NCBI RefSeq assembly: GCF_018130165.1
Contig: NZ_JAFCLZ010000021.1
Location: forward strand, 1-64,000
Source of the DNA: Bradyrhizobium sp. JYMT SZCCT0180
GTDB taxonomy: Bacteria > Pseudomonadota > Alphaproteobacteria > Rhizobiales > Xanthobacteraceae
Reading direction: 5' to 3'
DNA: 64,000 nucleotides
The notes under the pieces are model-generated. The model was given only the letters and a program-made list of their open reading frames with translations, was not told the origin of the DNA and made no database searches. The position numbers and the translations under genes were made by a program. Positions 50,857-59,502 of the stretch are shown piece by piece; within the stretch, counting starts at the first letter, position 1, and each line of letters starts with the position of its first letter.

Positions 50857-53805
50857 ATGGCCAAAGCGGTTGCGAAGTCCAAGAAAAACCTTGTGAAAAT
50901 CGTAGCGAAATCAAAGTCATCGGCGCCGGGCAAAGCCGCGCCGGCGGCCTCCGCGCGCAAGACGCTAACGAAGGCTCCGGCACCCAAGGCAGTTGCGAAG
51001 CCAGCGCCCAAGGCGGTTACGAAGCCAATTGCCAAGCCGGTTGCCAAGGCCGCTGTGAAGGCTCCGAGCAAGCCTGCCAGCAAGATGGCGAAGAAGGTGA
51101 GCAAGCCGGCCGTCGAAGCGGTAAAATCCGGCAAGTGGGTCTACACGTTTGGTGACGGCAAGGCCGAGGGTAAAGCCGGCTTGCGCGATCTGCTCGGCGG
51201 CAAGGGCGCCAATCTCGCCGAAATGGCCAATCTCGGCCTGCCGGTGCCTCCGGGCTTCACGATTCCGACCTCGGTCTGCACTTACTTCTACGCCCACGAC
51301 AAATCCTATCCGGCCGCGCTGAAGGCGCAGGTCGAGAAGGCGCTGGAGCATGTCGGCAAGCTCGCCGGCAAATCGTTCGGCGATCCCAAGAATCCGCTGC
51401 TGGTGTCGGTGCGCTCCGGCGGCCGCGCCTCGATGCCGGGCATGATGGACACCGTGCTCAATCTCGGCCTCAACGACCAGACCGTCGAAGCGCTCGCCGA
51501 ATTGTCCGGCGACCGCCGCTTTGCCTATGACAGCTATCGCCGTTTCATCACGATGTATTCGGATGTCGTGCTCGGCTTCGAGCATCATCATTTCGAGGAC
51601 ATCCTCGACACCTTCAAGGACGGCCAGGGCTATACGCTCGACACCGATCTGACCGGCGACGACTGGGTCGAACTGGTCGGCCGTTACAAGGATGCGGTGG
51701 CGCGCGAGACCGGCCATGATTTCCCGCAGGATCCGCACGCGCAATTGTGGGGCGCGATCGGCGCGGTGTTTTCATCCTGGATGAACGCGCGCGCGGTGAC
51801 GTACCGCCGCCTGCACGACATTCCGGAATCCTGGGGCACCGCCGTCAACATTCAGGCCATGGTGTTCGGCAATATGGGCGAGACCTCGGCGACCGGCGTC
51901 GCGTTCACGCGCAACCCCTCGACCGGCGAGAGCAAGCTGTACGGCGAATTCCTGATCAACGCGCAGGGCGAAGACGTGGTGGCGGGTATCCGCACGCCGC
52001 AGGACATCACCGAATATGCGCGCCAGGAATCCGGCTCCGACAAGACGTCCATGGAAGTCGCGATGCCCGACGCGTTCAAGGAACTGACGCGGATCTACAC
52101 GCTGCTCGAAAAGCACTACCGCGACATGCAGGACATGGAGTTTACGGTCGAGCAGGGCAAATTGTGGATGCTGCAGACCCGCGGCGGCAAGCGCACCGCC
52201 AAGGCGGCGCTGCGTATCGCGGTCGAACTCGCCAATGAAGGCCTGATCTCGAAAAAGGACGCAGTGATGCGGATCGATCCCGCTTCGCTCGACCAGTTGC
52301 TGCACCCGACCATCGATCCCTCCGCCAAGCGCGACGTTATCGCCACCGGCCTGCCGGCCTCGCCGGGCGCCGCCTCCGGCGAAATCGTATTCTCGTCCGA
52401 TGAAGCGGCCAAACTGCAGGCCGATGGCCGCAAGGTCATTCTGGTGCGGGTCGAGACCAGCCCGGAAGATATTCACGGCATGCATGCCGCTGAAGGCATT
52501 CTCACCACCCGTGGCGGCATGACCTCGCACGCCGCCGTGGTGGCGCGCGGCATGGGCAAGCCCTGCGTCTCCGGCTGCGGCACCATCCGCGTCGATTACG
52601 GCCGCGGTACCATGAGCATCGGCACCCGCACCTTCAAGACCGGCGACGTCATCACCATCGACGGCTCGGTCGGCCAGGTGCTGGCCGGACGGATGCCGAT
52701 GATCGAGCCGAAACTGTCGGGCGAATTCGGCACGCTGATGGGCTGGGCCGATGCCGTTCGCAAGCTCGGTGTCCGCGTCAACGCCGACACGCCGGAAGAC
52801 GCGCGCACCGCGATCAAGTTCGGCGGCGAGGGCATCGGCCTTTGCCGTACCGAGCACATGTTCTTCGAAGAGACCCGCATCCGCACCGTGCGCGAGATGA
52901 TCCTTTCCGAGGACGAACAGTCACGCCGCGCGGCGCTGTCGAAGCTGCTGCCGATGCAGCGCGCGGATTTCGTCGAGCTGTTCGAGATCATGAAGGGGCT
53001 TCCCGTCACGATCCGTCTGCTCGATCCGCCGCTGCACGAGTTCCTGCCGCACACCCAGGCCGAGATCGAGGAAGTCGCGCGGGCGATGAACACCGATCCG
53101 CGCAAGCTCGCGGACCGTGCCAGGGATCTTGCCGAGTTCAACCCGATGCTGGGCTTCCGCGGCTGCCGTCTTGCGATCGCCTATCCTGAAATCGCCGAGA
53201 TGCAGGCGCGCGCGATCTTCGAAGCCGCGGTCGAAGCCGAGAAGCGCACCAGCAAGGCCGTCGGCCTCGAGGTGATGGTGCCGCTGATCGCGACCAAGGC
53301 CGAGTTCGACCTGGTCAAGGCGCGGATCGACGCCACCGCGCAGTCGGTGATGAAGGAGACCGGCAAGAAACTCGTCTATCAGGTCGGCACCATGATCGAG
53401 TTGCCGCGCGCGTGCCTGATGGCCGGCGACGTGGCACAGACCGCGGAGTTCTTCTCCTTCGGCACCAACGACCTCACGCAAACCACCTACGGCATCAGCC
53501 GCGACGACGCCGCGAGCTTCCTCGGCACCTATGTGGCGAAGGGCATCCTCGAGATCGATCCGTTCATCTCGGTTGATCGTGACGGCGTCGGCGAACTCGT
53601 CAAGATCGGCGTCGCGCGCGGCCGCAAGACGCGGCCCGATCTCAAGGTCGGGATTTGCGGCGAGCATGGCGGCGATCCCGCCTCGGTGGCATTCTGCCAC
53701 GAGATCGGCCTCGACTACGTCTCGTGCTCGCCCTATCGCGTGCCGATCGCGCGGCTCGCCGCGGCGCAAGCCGCGCTTGGCAAGACGGTCGCGAGCCAGG
53801 CGTAA
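50857..53805 (+). CDS. ppdK: Pyruvate, phosphate dikinase with Lys/Ala/Pro-rich N-terminal tail
   Basis: This 982-residue enzyme interconverts pyruvate plus ATP plus phosphate with PEP plus AMP plus PPi. From about residue 88 the normal domain order begins (GGKGANLAEMANLGLPVPPG). The phosphohistidine His558 lies in TTRGGMTSHAAVVARG, and the PEP/pyruvate barrel is at the end (IGLCRTEHMFFE and SFGTNDLTQTTYG). Residues 1-85 are an unusual low-complexity basic tail rich in Lys, Ala and Pro (repeated KPxxKAV units), like histone-H1-type tails. ATG 50857 has no strong Shine-Dalgarno. A clear terminator follows. Confidence 0.95.
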   Translation: MAKAVAKSKKNLVKIVAKSKSSAPGKAAPAASARKTLTKAPAPKAVAKPAPKAVTKPIAKPVAKAAVKAPSKPASKMAKKVSKPAVEAVKSGKWVYTFGDGKAEGKAGLRDLLGGKGANLAEMANLGLPVPPGFTIPTSVCTYFYAHDKSYPAALKAQVEKALEHVGKLAGKSFGDPKNPLLVSVRSGGRASMPGMMDTVLNLGLNDQTVEALAELSGDRRFAYDSYRRFITMYSDVVLGFEHHHFEDILDTFKDGQGYTLDTDLTGDDWVELVGRYKDAVARETGHDFPQDPHAQLWGAIGAVFSSWMNARAVTYRRLHDIPESWGTAVNIQAMVFGNMGETSATGVAFTRNPSTGESKLYGEFLINAQGEDVVAGIRTPQDITEYARQESGSDKTSMEVAMPDAFKELTRIYTLLEKHYRDMQDMEFTVEQGKLWMLQTRGGKRTAKAALRIAVELANEGLISKKDAVMRIDPASLDQLLHPTIDPSAKRDVIATGLPASPGAASGEIVFSSDEAAKLQADGRKVILVRVETSPEDIHGMHAAEGILTTRGGMTSHAAVVARGMGKPCVSGCGTIRVDYGRGTMSIGTRTFKTGDVITIDGSVGQVLAGRMPMIEPKLSGEFGTLMGWADAVRKLGVRVNADTPEDARTAIKFGGEGIGLCRTEHMFFEETRIRTVREMILSEDEQSRRAALSKLLPMQRADFVELFEIMKGLPVTIRLLDPPLHEFLPHTQAEIEEVARAMNTDPRKLADRARDLAEFNPMLGFRGCRLAIAYPEIAEMQARAIFEAAVEAEKRTSKAVGLEVMVPLIATKAEFDLVKARIDATAQSVMKETGKKLVYQVGTMIELPRACLMAGDVAQTAEFFSFGTNDLTQTTYGISRDDAASFLGTYVAKGILEIDPFISVDRDGVGELVKIGVARGRKTRPDLKVGICGEHGGDPASVAFCHEIGLDYVSCSPYRVPIARLAAAQAALGKTVASQA

Positions 53806-53827
53806 GCGACAACAGAGTGTTGAATTG

Positions 53828-53858
53828 AAATGGCCGGGATTTTCCCGGCCATTTTGTT
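53828..53858 (+). terminator. Rho-independent terminator of ppdK
   Basis: An 11-bp perfect stem AAATGGCCGGG/CCCGGCCATTT with loop ATTTT, ending in TTTTGTTG. Confidence 0.88.
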
Positions 53859-53880
53859 GCATCTGCTCTTGGTTCTAGTT

Positions 53881-53985
53881 CGTCATTCCGGGATGGTGCG
53901 TTAGCACCAGACCTCAGGTGCGCAATTGCGCACCGGGGAATCTCGAGATTCCGGGTTCGATGCTTTGCATCGCCCCTGAATGACG
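53881..53985. repeat. Dispersed repeat, family E copy 3
   Basis: CGTCATTCCGGGATGGTGCG to CATCGCCCCTGAATGACGG, with GTGCGCAATTGCGCAC and TCTCGAGA dyads inside. Confidence 0.78.
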
Positions 53986-54259
53986 GCGTGATGCTGCGAT
54001 CACTGCTCCGTAGCAACACGGGAGCCCGCAACGTTTTCTTCATCATCTTCGTTGACGGGATGTTTACCACTTTTATCGCGCTGGCGTTTACCAAGCTCTC
54101 TCAATCGCCACAGCAAATGCGCGCGATGTCTTGCGTGGTGCACGCAGGCCACGCCGATTAACTCCCCGGCAACCTAAATTCGATACCAACAATAAAGATC
54201 GAATTGCACGGATGTACTGAGTTCGGTCGTTTTTTGTAAGCGTTGCGTAGAGCGTATCG

Positions 54260-55732
54260 ATGAATGTGTTGCGTAACCAGCCGAAGGGCGCGCGGTTCGC
54301 GTCCTTCGGTCTCGGTCTTTGCATCTTCGCATTGATGCCGACCGAGATCGGATATCAGGATATCGCGTCACTGCTGGCCCGGCAGCCGGGCGTCGCCGAA
54401 CGCTGGCAGAAGCGTGTGTTCTCCAGTGCCGGCAATATCCACGTCGCGACCTTCAGCTTTGGTCGTCCGATCGGAACCGCTTCGCCGCAGACCGCAACCT
54501 TTCGGCTCGCCAGCCTCGACAATCAGGGCATCGACATCACCGGCGCAGTGACGCGCAACCCGATCATAGCCCCGCCGCCGCGTTATCATGCCGCCGATTT
54601 CCCCAAGGTCGATCGCACCATGAAGGGCGATCGCCTTGTCATCGCGCCGTCCGCGCCTGCGGAGAGTTCAATCCCCGCCGGCAGCGCGCCCGCCATCGAA
54701 GATCCTTCGTCTTCAAACGCCTCCGTCAAAGGCCAGAAGACCGCGGCCACGCCGCCTTCAGGTGAGCCCGCGCTGCTCGATGCCGAACTTCAGGCCGCGC
54801 TGCGCGCGCCGCCGCTGCCGCAATTCGATGTGTCGATGTCACTCGAGGCCAAACCGCTCGACGACAAGCCGCTTGTTGCGCCAAAGGACGTCTCGGCAGC
54901 ACCGGAAGTGGCGCTCGCGCCCGCGCCGCCGCGCGACAATTTCGCCTTCAAGACCTCGAGCCTGTTTTTTGGCTCGTCGCTCGGCTCGCCCGAAACCATG
55001 GAGCGCTGGCGGCCGGGCGAAGAGCCCATCATCATGCTGCCGAGCGCGGTGGTTGCCGATCCCGACATGAAGATCATGGCCTCGCTGCCGGTCGATGCCG
55101 ACGGCCCGGTCAAGGCCGGCGAGATGGGCGTCAGCGTCGCGCCGAAGGGCGAGGTCAATTCCGACAACCAGCGCGCCAAGACCCCGGCCGAGCGGCTCGG
55201 CCTGTTCGACGACAAGTCGCGCGCCAAGTCGGAAAAATGTCTGACTGAAGTTGTCTATTTCGAAGCCCGCGGCGAAGCGGTGCGCGGCCAGATCGCGGTG
55301 GCGCAAGTGGTGTTGAACCGCGCCTTCTCCGGCAAATATCCGGATACGGTGTGCGGCGTGGTCTACCAGAACAAGCACCGCCATCTGGCCTGCCAGTTCA
55401 CCTTCGCCTGCGACAACAACAAGGACGTCGTCAAAGAGCCCGACATGTGGGATCGCGCGCAACGGATCGCAAAGGCGATGCTGGACGGCCAGCTCTGGTT
55501 GCCCGAGGTCGACAAGTCGACGCACTACCATGCCTATTGGGTGCGTCCGTCCTGGGTCAGCGAGATGAAGAAGATGTACAAGACCGGCGTGCACACCTTC
55601 TACCGGCCCCGCAACTGGGGCGACGGCAGCGACGCGCCAAGCTGGGGCACCGCGGCGGAGACGGCGCAAATTTCCGCCAAGCTCGCCGAAGCTGCAAAGA
55701 GCTCAGCCGAGCAGGCGAGTTTCAGAAGGTAG
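54260..55732 (+). CDS. Cell wall hydrolase, SleB-type domain
   Basis: This 490-residue protein has a weak N-terminal hydrophobic stretch (FGLGLCIFALMPTEIG) and a long disordered, Ala/Pro/Ser-rich middle (about 120-310). The C-terminal Hydrolase_2/SleB domain is at about 325-450: CLTEVVYFEARGEAVRGQIA (catalytic glutamate in FEARGE), VNR-like VVLNRAF, then CQFTFACDN. It probably cuts peptidoglycan in growth or division. The long linker may reach through the periplasm. ATG 54260 is used; alternatives at the same 5' end cannot be excluded. Confidence 0.85.
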   Translation: MNVLRNQPKGARFASFGLGLCIFALMPTEIGYQDIASLLARQPGVAERWQKRVFSSAGNIHVATFSFGRPIGTASPQTATFRLASLDNQGIDITGAVTRNPIIAPPPRYHAADFPKVDRTMKGDRLVIAPSAPAESSIPAGSAPAIEDPSSSNASVKGQKTAATPPSGEPALLDAELQAALRAPPLPQFDVSMSLEAKPLDDKPLVAPKDVSAAPEVALAPAPPRDNFAFKTSSLFFGSSLGSPETMERWRPGEEPIIMLPSAVVADPDMKIMASLPVDADGPVKAGEMGVSVAPKGEVNSDNQRAKTPAERLGLFDDKSRAKSEKCLTEVVYFEARGEAVRGQIAVAQVVLNRAFSGKYPDTVCGVVYQNKHRHLACQFTFACDNNKDVVKEPDMWDRAQRIAKAMLDGQLWLPEVDKSTHYHAYWVRPSWVSEMKKMYKTGVHTFYRPRNWGDGSDAPSWGTAAETAQISAKLAEAAKSSAEQASFRR

Positions 55733-55739
55733 GCGGTGC

Positions 55740-55878
55740 GCTCCCTCGCCCCGCTCTTCGCGGGGAGAGGGTTGGGGTGAGGGGCTCTCACCGCGACGTC
55801 GGTCTAAATTGTTCGACCTGTACCCCCTCACCCGACGCTTCGCGTCGACCTCTCCCCGCAAGCGGGGCGAGGTAAAGC
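55740..55878. repeat. Dispersed inverted repeat, family J
   Basis: CTCGCCCCGCTCTTCGCGGG then GAGAGGG at the left, CCTCTCCCCGCAAGCGGGGC then GAGG at the right, with GGGGTGAGGGG facing CCCCCTCACCC. This is the only copy in the window. The rest of 55733-56033 (301 bp) holds the MFS promoter region and no gene. Confidence 0.85.
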
Positions 55879-56033
55879 AGACCCCCAAAATTGCACTCGA
55901 CGATTTTGCAGGGCTGCCCTGCAGCGGAAAAATTTTCTCCGCCGCTCTTGGGATTTTCATGCGAATGCATTAACTCCTCCCGGCGCACCCGGCCGGTCCC
56001 CTCCGGCCCGGGCGCCAAGCATCGAGGAAACGC

Positions 56034-57278
56034 ATGGCTGTCACCGCAGACAATCTTCGCCCGGCCAAAGCCAGCTGGCGGACGCCGTTGGTGATCATCA
56101 TCTGCGGATGCGCGATCGCGCTGCTCAGTTTCGGGCCGCGATCGAGCCTTGGTTTCTTCATCCAGCCCATGAGCAAGGAATTTACCTGGGGCCGCGACGT
56201 CTTCGGCCTCGCGCTGGCGCTGCAGAACCTGTTGTGGGGATTGGGCCAGCCGATCGCAGGCGCGATCGCCGACCGCTTCGGCATCCTGCGCGTGATGGTC
56301 ATCGGCGCGCTGCTCTATGCCGGCGGGCTGCTGGTGATGCGCTACGCATCGACGCCTGGCTCGCTCGATCTTGGCGCGGGTGTTCTGATCGGTTTCGGAC
56401 TTTCCGGCTGTTCGTTCAATCTGGTTCTGTCTGCCTTCAGCAAGCTGTTGCCGCCGGAGAAGCGCGGCCTGGCGCTCGGCGCCGGTACCGCCGCCGGCTC
56501 GTTCGGACAGTTCCTGTTCGCGCCGTTTGGCGTGGCGCTGATCGACAATTTCGGCTGGCAATCTGCGCTCACCGTGTTCGCGCTGCTGATGCTTCTGATC
56601 GTGCCGCTGTCGCTGGCGCTCGCAACGCCGCCTGCGACGTCGGAAAATGTGCCGGTCGCGGACCAGCAGTCGTTCAAGACGGCGCTCGCGGAAGCGTTCG
56701 GTCATCCCTCTTACGTGCTGCTGGTGCTCGGCTTCTTTACGTGCGGCTTCCAACTCGCCTTCATCACCGTGCATCTGCCGGCCTATCTGGCCGATCGCGG
56801 CATATCTGCGCAGACCGGCGGTTGGGTGATCGCCGCGGTCGGCCTGTTCAACATCATCGGCTCGCTCAGCGTCGGCGTGCTGCAGAACAAGTTTCCGAAG
56901 CGCTATATTCTTTCGTTTCTGTACTTCATGCGCGCGATGGCGATTGTCGCCTTCATCTCGTTCCCGATCACGCCGCTTTCCGCCATCATGTTCGGCGCCG
57001 TCACCGGCCTGGCCTGGCTCTCGACGGTGCCACCGACCTCGGCGCTGGTGGCGCTGATGTTCGGCACCCGCTGGTTCGCCACCCTCTATGGCTTTGCCTT
57101 TGTGAGCCATCAGGTCGGCGGCTTTCTCGGCGTCTGGCTCGGCGGCATCGTGTTCGAGCAGTATGGCTCGTACACGCCGATCTGGTGGCTTTCGGTACTG
57201 TTCGGCGTGCTGTCGGCATTGATCAACCTGCCGATCGTGGAACAGCCGGTCGCGCGCCCGGTTGCGCAGCCCGCCTGA
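56034..57278 (+). CDS. Major facilitator superfamily transporter
   Basis: This 414-residue protein has twelve hydrophobic segments. The loop 2-3 motif is GAIADRFGILRVMVIGALLY, a G-x3-DRFG-x-R pattern typical of MFS. Other conserved loops are EKRGLALGAGTAAGSFGQFL, and a central cytoplasmic loop (ATPPATSENVPVADQQSFKT). It resembles monocarboxylate or oxalate/formate-type exporters, but the substrate is not recognisable. ATG 56034 follows CATCGAGGAAACGC. An AcuI-like reductase gene follows 42 bases later. Confidence 0.87.
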   Translation: MAVTADNLRPAKASWRTPLVIIICGCAIALLSFGPRSSLGFFIQPMSKEFTWGRDVFGLALALQNLLWGLGQPIAGAIADRFGILRVMVIGALLYAGGLLVMRYASTPGSLDLGAGVLIGFGLSGCSFNLVLSAFSKLLPPEKRGLALGAGTAAGSFGQFLFAPFGVALIDNFGWQSALTVFALLMLLIVPLSLALATPPATSENVPVADQQSFKTALAEAFGHPSYVLLVLGFFTCGFQLAFITVHLPAYLADRGISAQTGGWVIAAVGLFNIIGSLSVGVLQNKFPKRYILSFLYFMRAMAIVAFISFPITPLSAIMFGAVTGLAWLSTVPPTSALVALMFGTRWFATLYGFAFVSHQVGGFLGVWLGGIVFEQYGSYTPIWWLSVLFGVLSALINLPIVEQPVARPVAQPA

Positions 57279-57320
57279 TCCGGTAAAAACCCCGGACATA
57301 CAAAGTTCGGGGAGCTTGCC

Positions 57321-58307
57321 GTGGGAACGTTCAAGGCCATCAGGATCGACAAGGCGGATAAAGGTACCACCGCCGCGCTGACGCAGTTCGACGAAGCCGA
57401 ATTGATGGACGGCGACGTCACCGTCCGCGTCGAATGGTCGACGCTGAACTACAAGGACGGTCTGGCCCTCACCGGCAAGGCCCCCGTGGTGCGGCGCTTC
57501 CCGATGATCGCCGGCATCGACTTCGCAGGGATCGTCGAGCAATCCACCCATCCGCAGTGGAAGGCCGGCGACAGGGTGGTCTGCAACGGCTGGGGCATGG
57601 GCGAGACCCATCTCGGCAGCTACGCCGAGAAGGCCCGCGTCAAGGGCGACTGGCTGGTGCGGCTGCCCGATAATATCTCGACCCGCGACGCGATGGCGAT
57701 CGGCACCGCGGGCTATACCGCGATGCTGTCGGTGCTGGCGCTCGAGAAGCACGGCCTGACGCCCAAAAGCGGCCCCGTCGTCGTGACAGGTGCTGCGGGC
57801 GGCGTCGGTTCGGTCGCGACCGCCGTGCTGTCGAAACTCGGCTATCAGGTCATCGCTTCCACCGGGCGGGTGTCGGAGGCCGATTATCTGAAAGGTCTCG
57901 GCGCCGCCGAGGTGATCGACCGCAGCGAATTGTCAGGCCCCGCAAAGCCGCTGGCCAAGGAGCGCTGGGCCGGGGGCATCGACAGCGTCGGGTCGACCAC
58001 GCTCGCCAACATCCTTTCGATGACGAAATATGGCGGCGCTATCGCTGCGTGCGGGCTTGCGGCGGGCATGGACCTGCCGTCTTCGGTGGCGCCGTTCATT
58101 TTGCGCGGAGTGTGCCTTCTCGGCATCGATTCGGTGATGTGCCCGATCGAGCAGCGCAAGCTTGCCTGGAGCCGCCTCGCCAGCGATTTGGATCGCGGCA
58201 AACTAGCTGATATTACTCATGAAATCGGCCTGGACCAGGTCATCGGCGCCGGCGCCAAAATCCTCGCCGGCGAGGTCCGCGGTCGAATCGTGGTAAAAAT
58301 TCTCTAA
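57321..58307 (+). CDS. Acryloyl-CoA reductase-like MDR oxidoreductase (AcuI/YhdH)
   Basis: This 328-residue zinc-free medium-chain reductase belongs to a family that reduces acryloyl-CoA to propionyl-CoA with NADPH. N-terminal FKAIRIDKADKGTTAALTQF, the block VEWSTLNYKDGLALTGKAPV and nucleotide loop VTGAAGGVGSVATAVLSKLG support it. IDSVMCPIEQRKLAWSRLAS is typical of the YhdH family. The start is GTG 57321 after CGGGGAG. Whether acryloyl-CoA is the real substrate here is not shown by the context. Confidence 0.9.
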   Translation: MGTFKAIRIDKADKGTTAALTQFDEAELMDGDVTVRVEWSTLNYKDGLALTGKAPVVRRFPMIAGIDFAGIVEQSTHPQWKAGDRVVCNGWGMGETHLGSYAEKARVKGDWLVRLPDNISTRDAMAIGTAGYTAMLSVLALEKHGLTPKSGPVVVTGAAGGVGSVATAVLSKLGYQVIASTGRVSEADYLKGLGAAEVIDRSELSGPAKPLAKERWAGGIDSVGSTTLANILSMTKYGGAIAACGLAAGMDLPSSVAPFILRGVCLLGIDSVMCPIEQRKLAWSRLASDLDRGKLADITHEIGLDQVIGAGAKILAGEVRGRIVVKIL

Positions 58308-58383
58308 CGGCGTTCAGACTTTACCAACCATGCTGCTCCAATGTTGCCACGGTTCGTATGGTAAGCAGCGGGTAAAGAGGCCT

Positions 58384-58453
58384 GCATGATCCGGAAAACG
58401 GGATAACGGTTTTCCGTCGCGACAAACGCGTAGCGTTTACGCGGAGGTCATGT
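58384..58453. repeat. Dispersed repeat, small hairpin type
   Basis: CATGATCCGGAAAACGGGAT and CGGTTTTCCG form a dyad, followed by GACAAACGCGTAGCGTTTAC with the CAAACGC/GCGTTT arm seen in family A, and AGGTCATGTC at the end. It lies in the promoter gap of the next gene. Confidence 0.65.
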
Positions 58454-58496
58454 CTAGCAAGGCGGGTGCCCGCGCTCAGTAGAGTGGAGTTGCTGC

Positions 58497-59084
58497 ATGC
58501 TTGCGCGTTTGGTGTTGGGGGCCGTCACGGCCACGGCGATGGTGGTGCCGGCGCTGGCCGGGATGATGAATGCCGATGAAGCCCGCAAGTTTGTGGCCGG
58601 CAAGGTTTTCGCCTTCACCTGTTTCGACGGCTCCCGCGGCGCAGGCCGCGTGCTCGACGATCTCGGGGCGGCCGGCTCCATTCAATTCAGCGGCGCGGGA
58701 CCCACCCGCCATGTGCGCCTGCCCGGCAACACGCTGCAGATCCGCGGCCAGGCGGTTTGCGCTTCCATCAAGGGTCTTCCGTTCGAGCCGTGCTTCAATC
58801 TCGAAAAGCGCGATGACCGCTCCTTCCGGGGATCGGTGTCGGGCATGGGCTTCGCCTATTGCGATTTCCGTCACCAGGGCGCGCAGCAGATGCTGATGGC
58901 CCGCTCGGTGGCGCGGCCGCGTTCGCTGCATGCGCCCGCGCAGACACGCTCTGCCGACGCCTCGCGCACGGAGGTCTCGGCTCGCGTCGAGACGCCGGCG
59001 GTTGAGGCCGCGAAGCTCGAGCCGGTAAAGGCGGAGCCGGCGAAGGTCGAAAGCGCGCCGGAACTGCGCCGTTCCACCGAGTGA
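58497..59084 (+). CDS. Exported hypothetical protein
   Basis: This 195-residue protein has a signal peptide (LARLVLGAVTATAMVVPALA). A globular region has four cysteines (about 40, 83, 99 and 122) that may make two disulfides: FAFTCFDGSRGAGRVLDDLG, GLPFEPCFNLEKRDDRSFRG and MGFAYCDFRHQG. The C-terminus is Ala/Glu/Pro/Lys-rich and probably disordered. The ATG follows GTGGAG. No family recognised. A hairpin 36 bases after the stop may be its terminator. Confidence 0.8.
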   Translation: MLARLVLGAVTATAMVVPALAGMMNADEARKFVAGKVFAFTCFDGSRGAGRVLDDLGAAGSIQFSGAGPTRHVRLPGNTLQIRGQAVCASIKGLPFEPCFNLEKRDDRSFRGSVSGMGFAYCDFRHQGAQQMLMARSVARPRSLHAPAQTRSADASRTEVSARVETPAVEAAKLEPVKAEPAKVESAPELRRSTE

Positions 59085-59120
59085 TATCAGGCGAAATGAA
59101 GCCCAAAGTTGGGAAAGTGT

Positions 59121-59147
59121 GCCCGTAGTCATACGGGCTGGCGTTTT
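59121..59147 (+). terminator. Possible terminator
   Basis: GCCCGTA (59121-59127), loop GTCA, TACGGGC (59132-59138), then GGCGTTTT. The T-run is short and displaced, so termination is uncertain. Confidence 0.4.
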
Positions 59148-59222
59148 CACGTCTTGGTAGCGAGTCTGGCCCACCGTGACGGCCAATGACGGCCTGGGGG
59201 CGGCTCATACGTGAGATCAACT

Positions 59223-59456
59223 ATGCCGCTGTATTTTTTCCGGATTAGCAACGGTCACTACGCTGGCGCATCCGAACAGGGCTCCGAATTCGAAAGCCGC
59301 GAAGCCGCCTGGGCCGAGATGACCAAGGTGTCCGGCAACCTGCTCGGCAGCATTTCGCGCAGCATGAAGCAGAACGCCGAATGGCAGATGGAAATGCTCG
59401 ACGAGTCCAAGAAGCCGGTGTTCAGGATCCGCCTCGTGGCGGAATCCGTCGCCTAA
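59223..59456 (+). CDS. DUF6894-like small protein
   Basis: This 77-residue soluble protein opens PLYFFRISNGHYAGASEQGS and continues FESREAAWAEMTKVSGNLLG, then WQMEMLDESKKPVFRIRLVA. The opening YFFR with a Gly/Ser turn and the last strand are the pattern of DUF6894 proteins common in Bradyrhizobium. ATG 59223 was chosen. Function unknown. It converges with the DUF2339 gene 46 bases downstream. Confidence 0.75.
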   Translation: MPLYFFRISNGHYAGASEQGSEFESREAAWAEMTKVSGNLLGSISRSMKQNAEWQMEMLDESKKPVFRIRLVAESVA

Positions 59457-59502
59457 TTTTCGATCGGCAAGTTCCTCCGTTCGGTGCGCGCGCCCTGATC
59501 GA

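Larger units (their letters stand above)
53806..54259. other. Intergenic region ppdK / SleB-like hydrolase
   Basis: This 454-bp gap has the ppdK terminator at its left, repeat E3 at 53881-53985, then about 270 bases that are relatively AT-rich near 54170-54240 and may hold the hydrolase promoter. A 56-codon ORF (53991-54161) has no ribosome site and is not counted. Confidence 0.55.

Noticed and set aside
53991..54161. 56-codon ORF after repeat E3
   Set aside because: It has no ribosome binding site and begins at the repeat edge, with no recognisable family. The partly hydrophobic middle is not enough.
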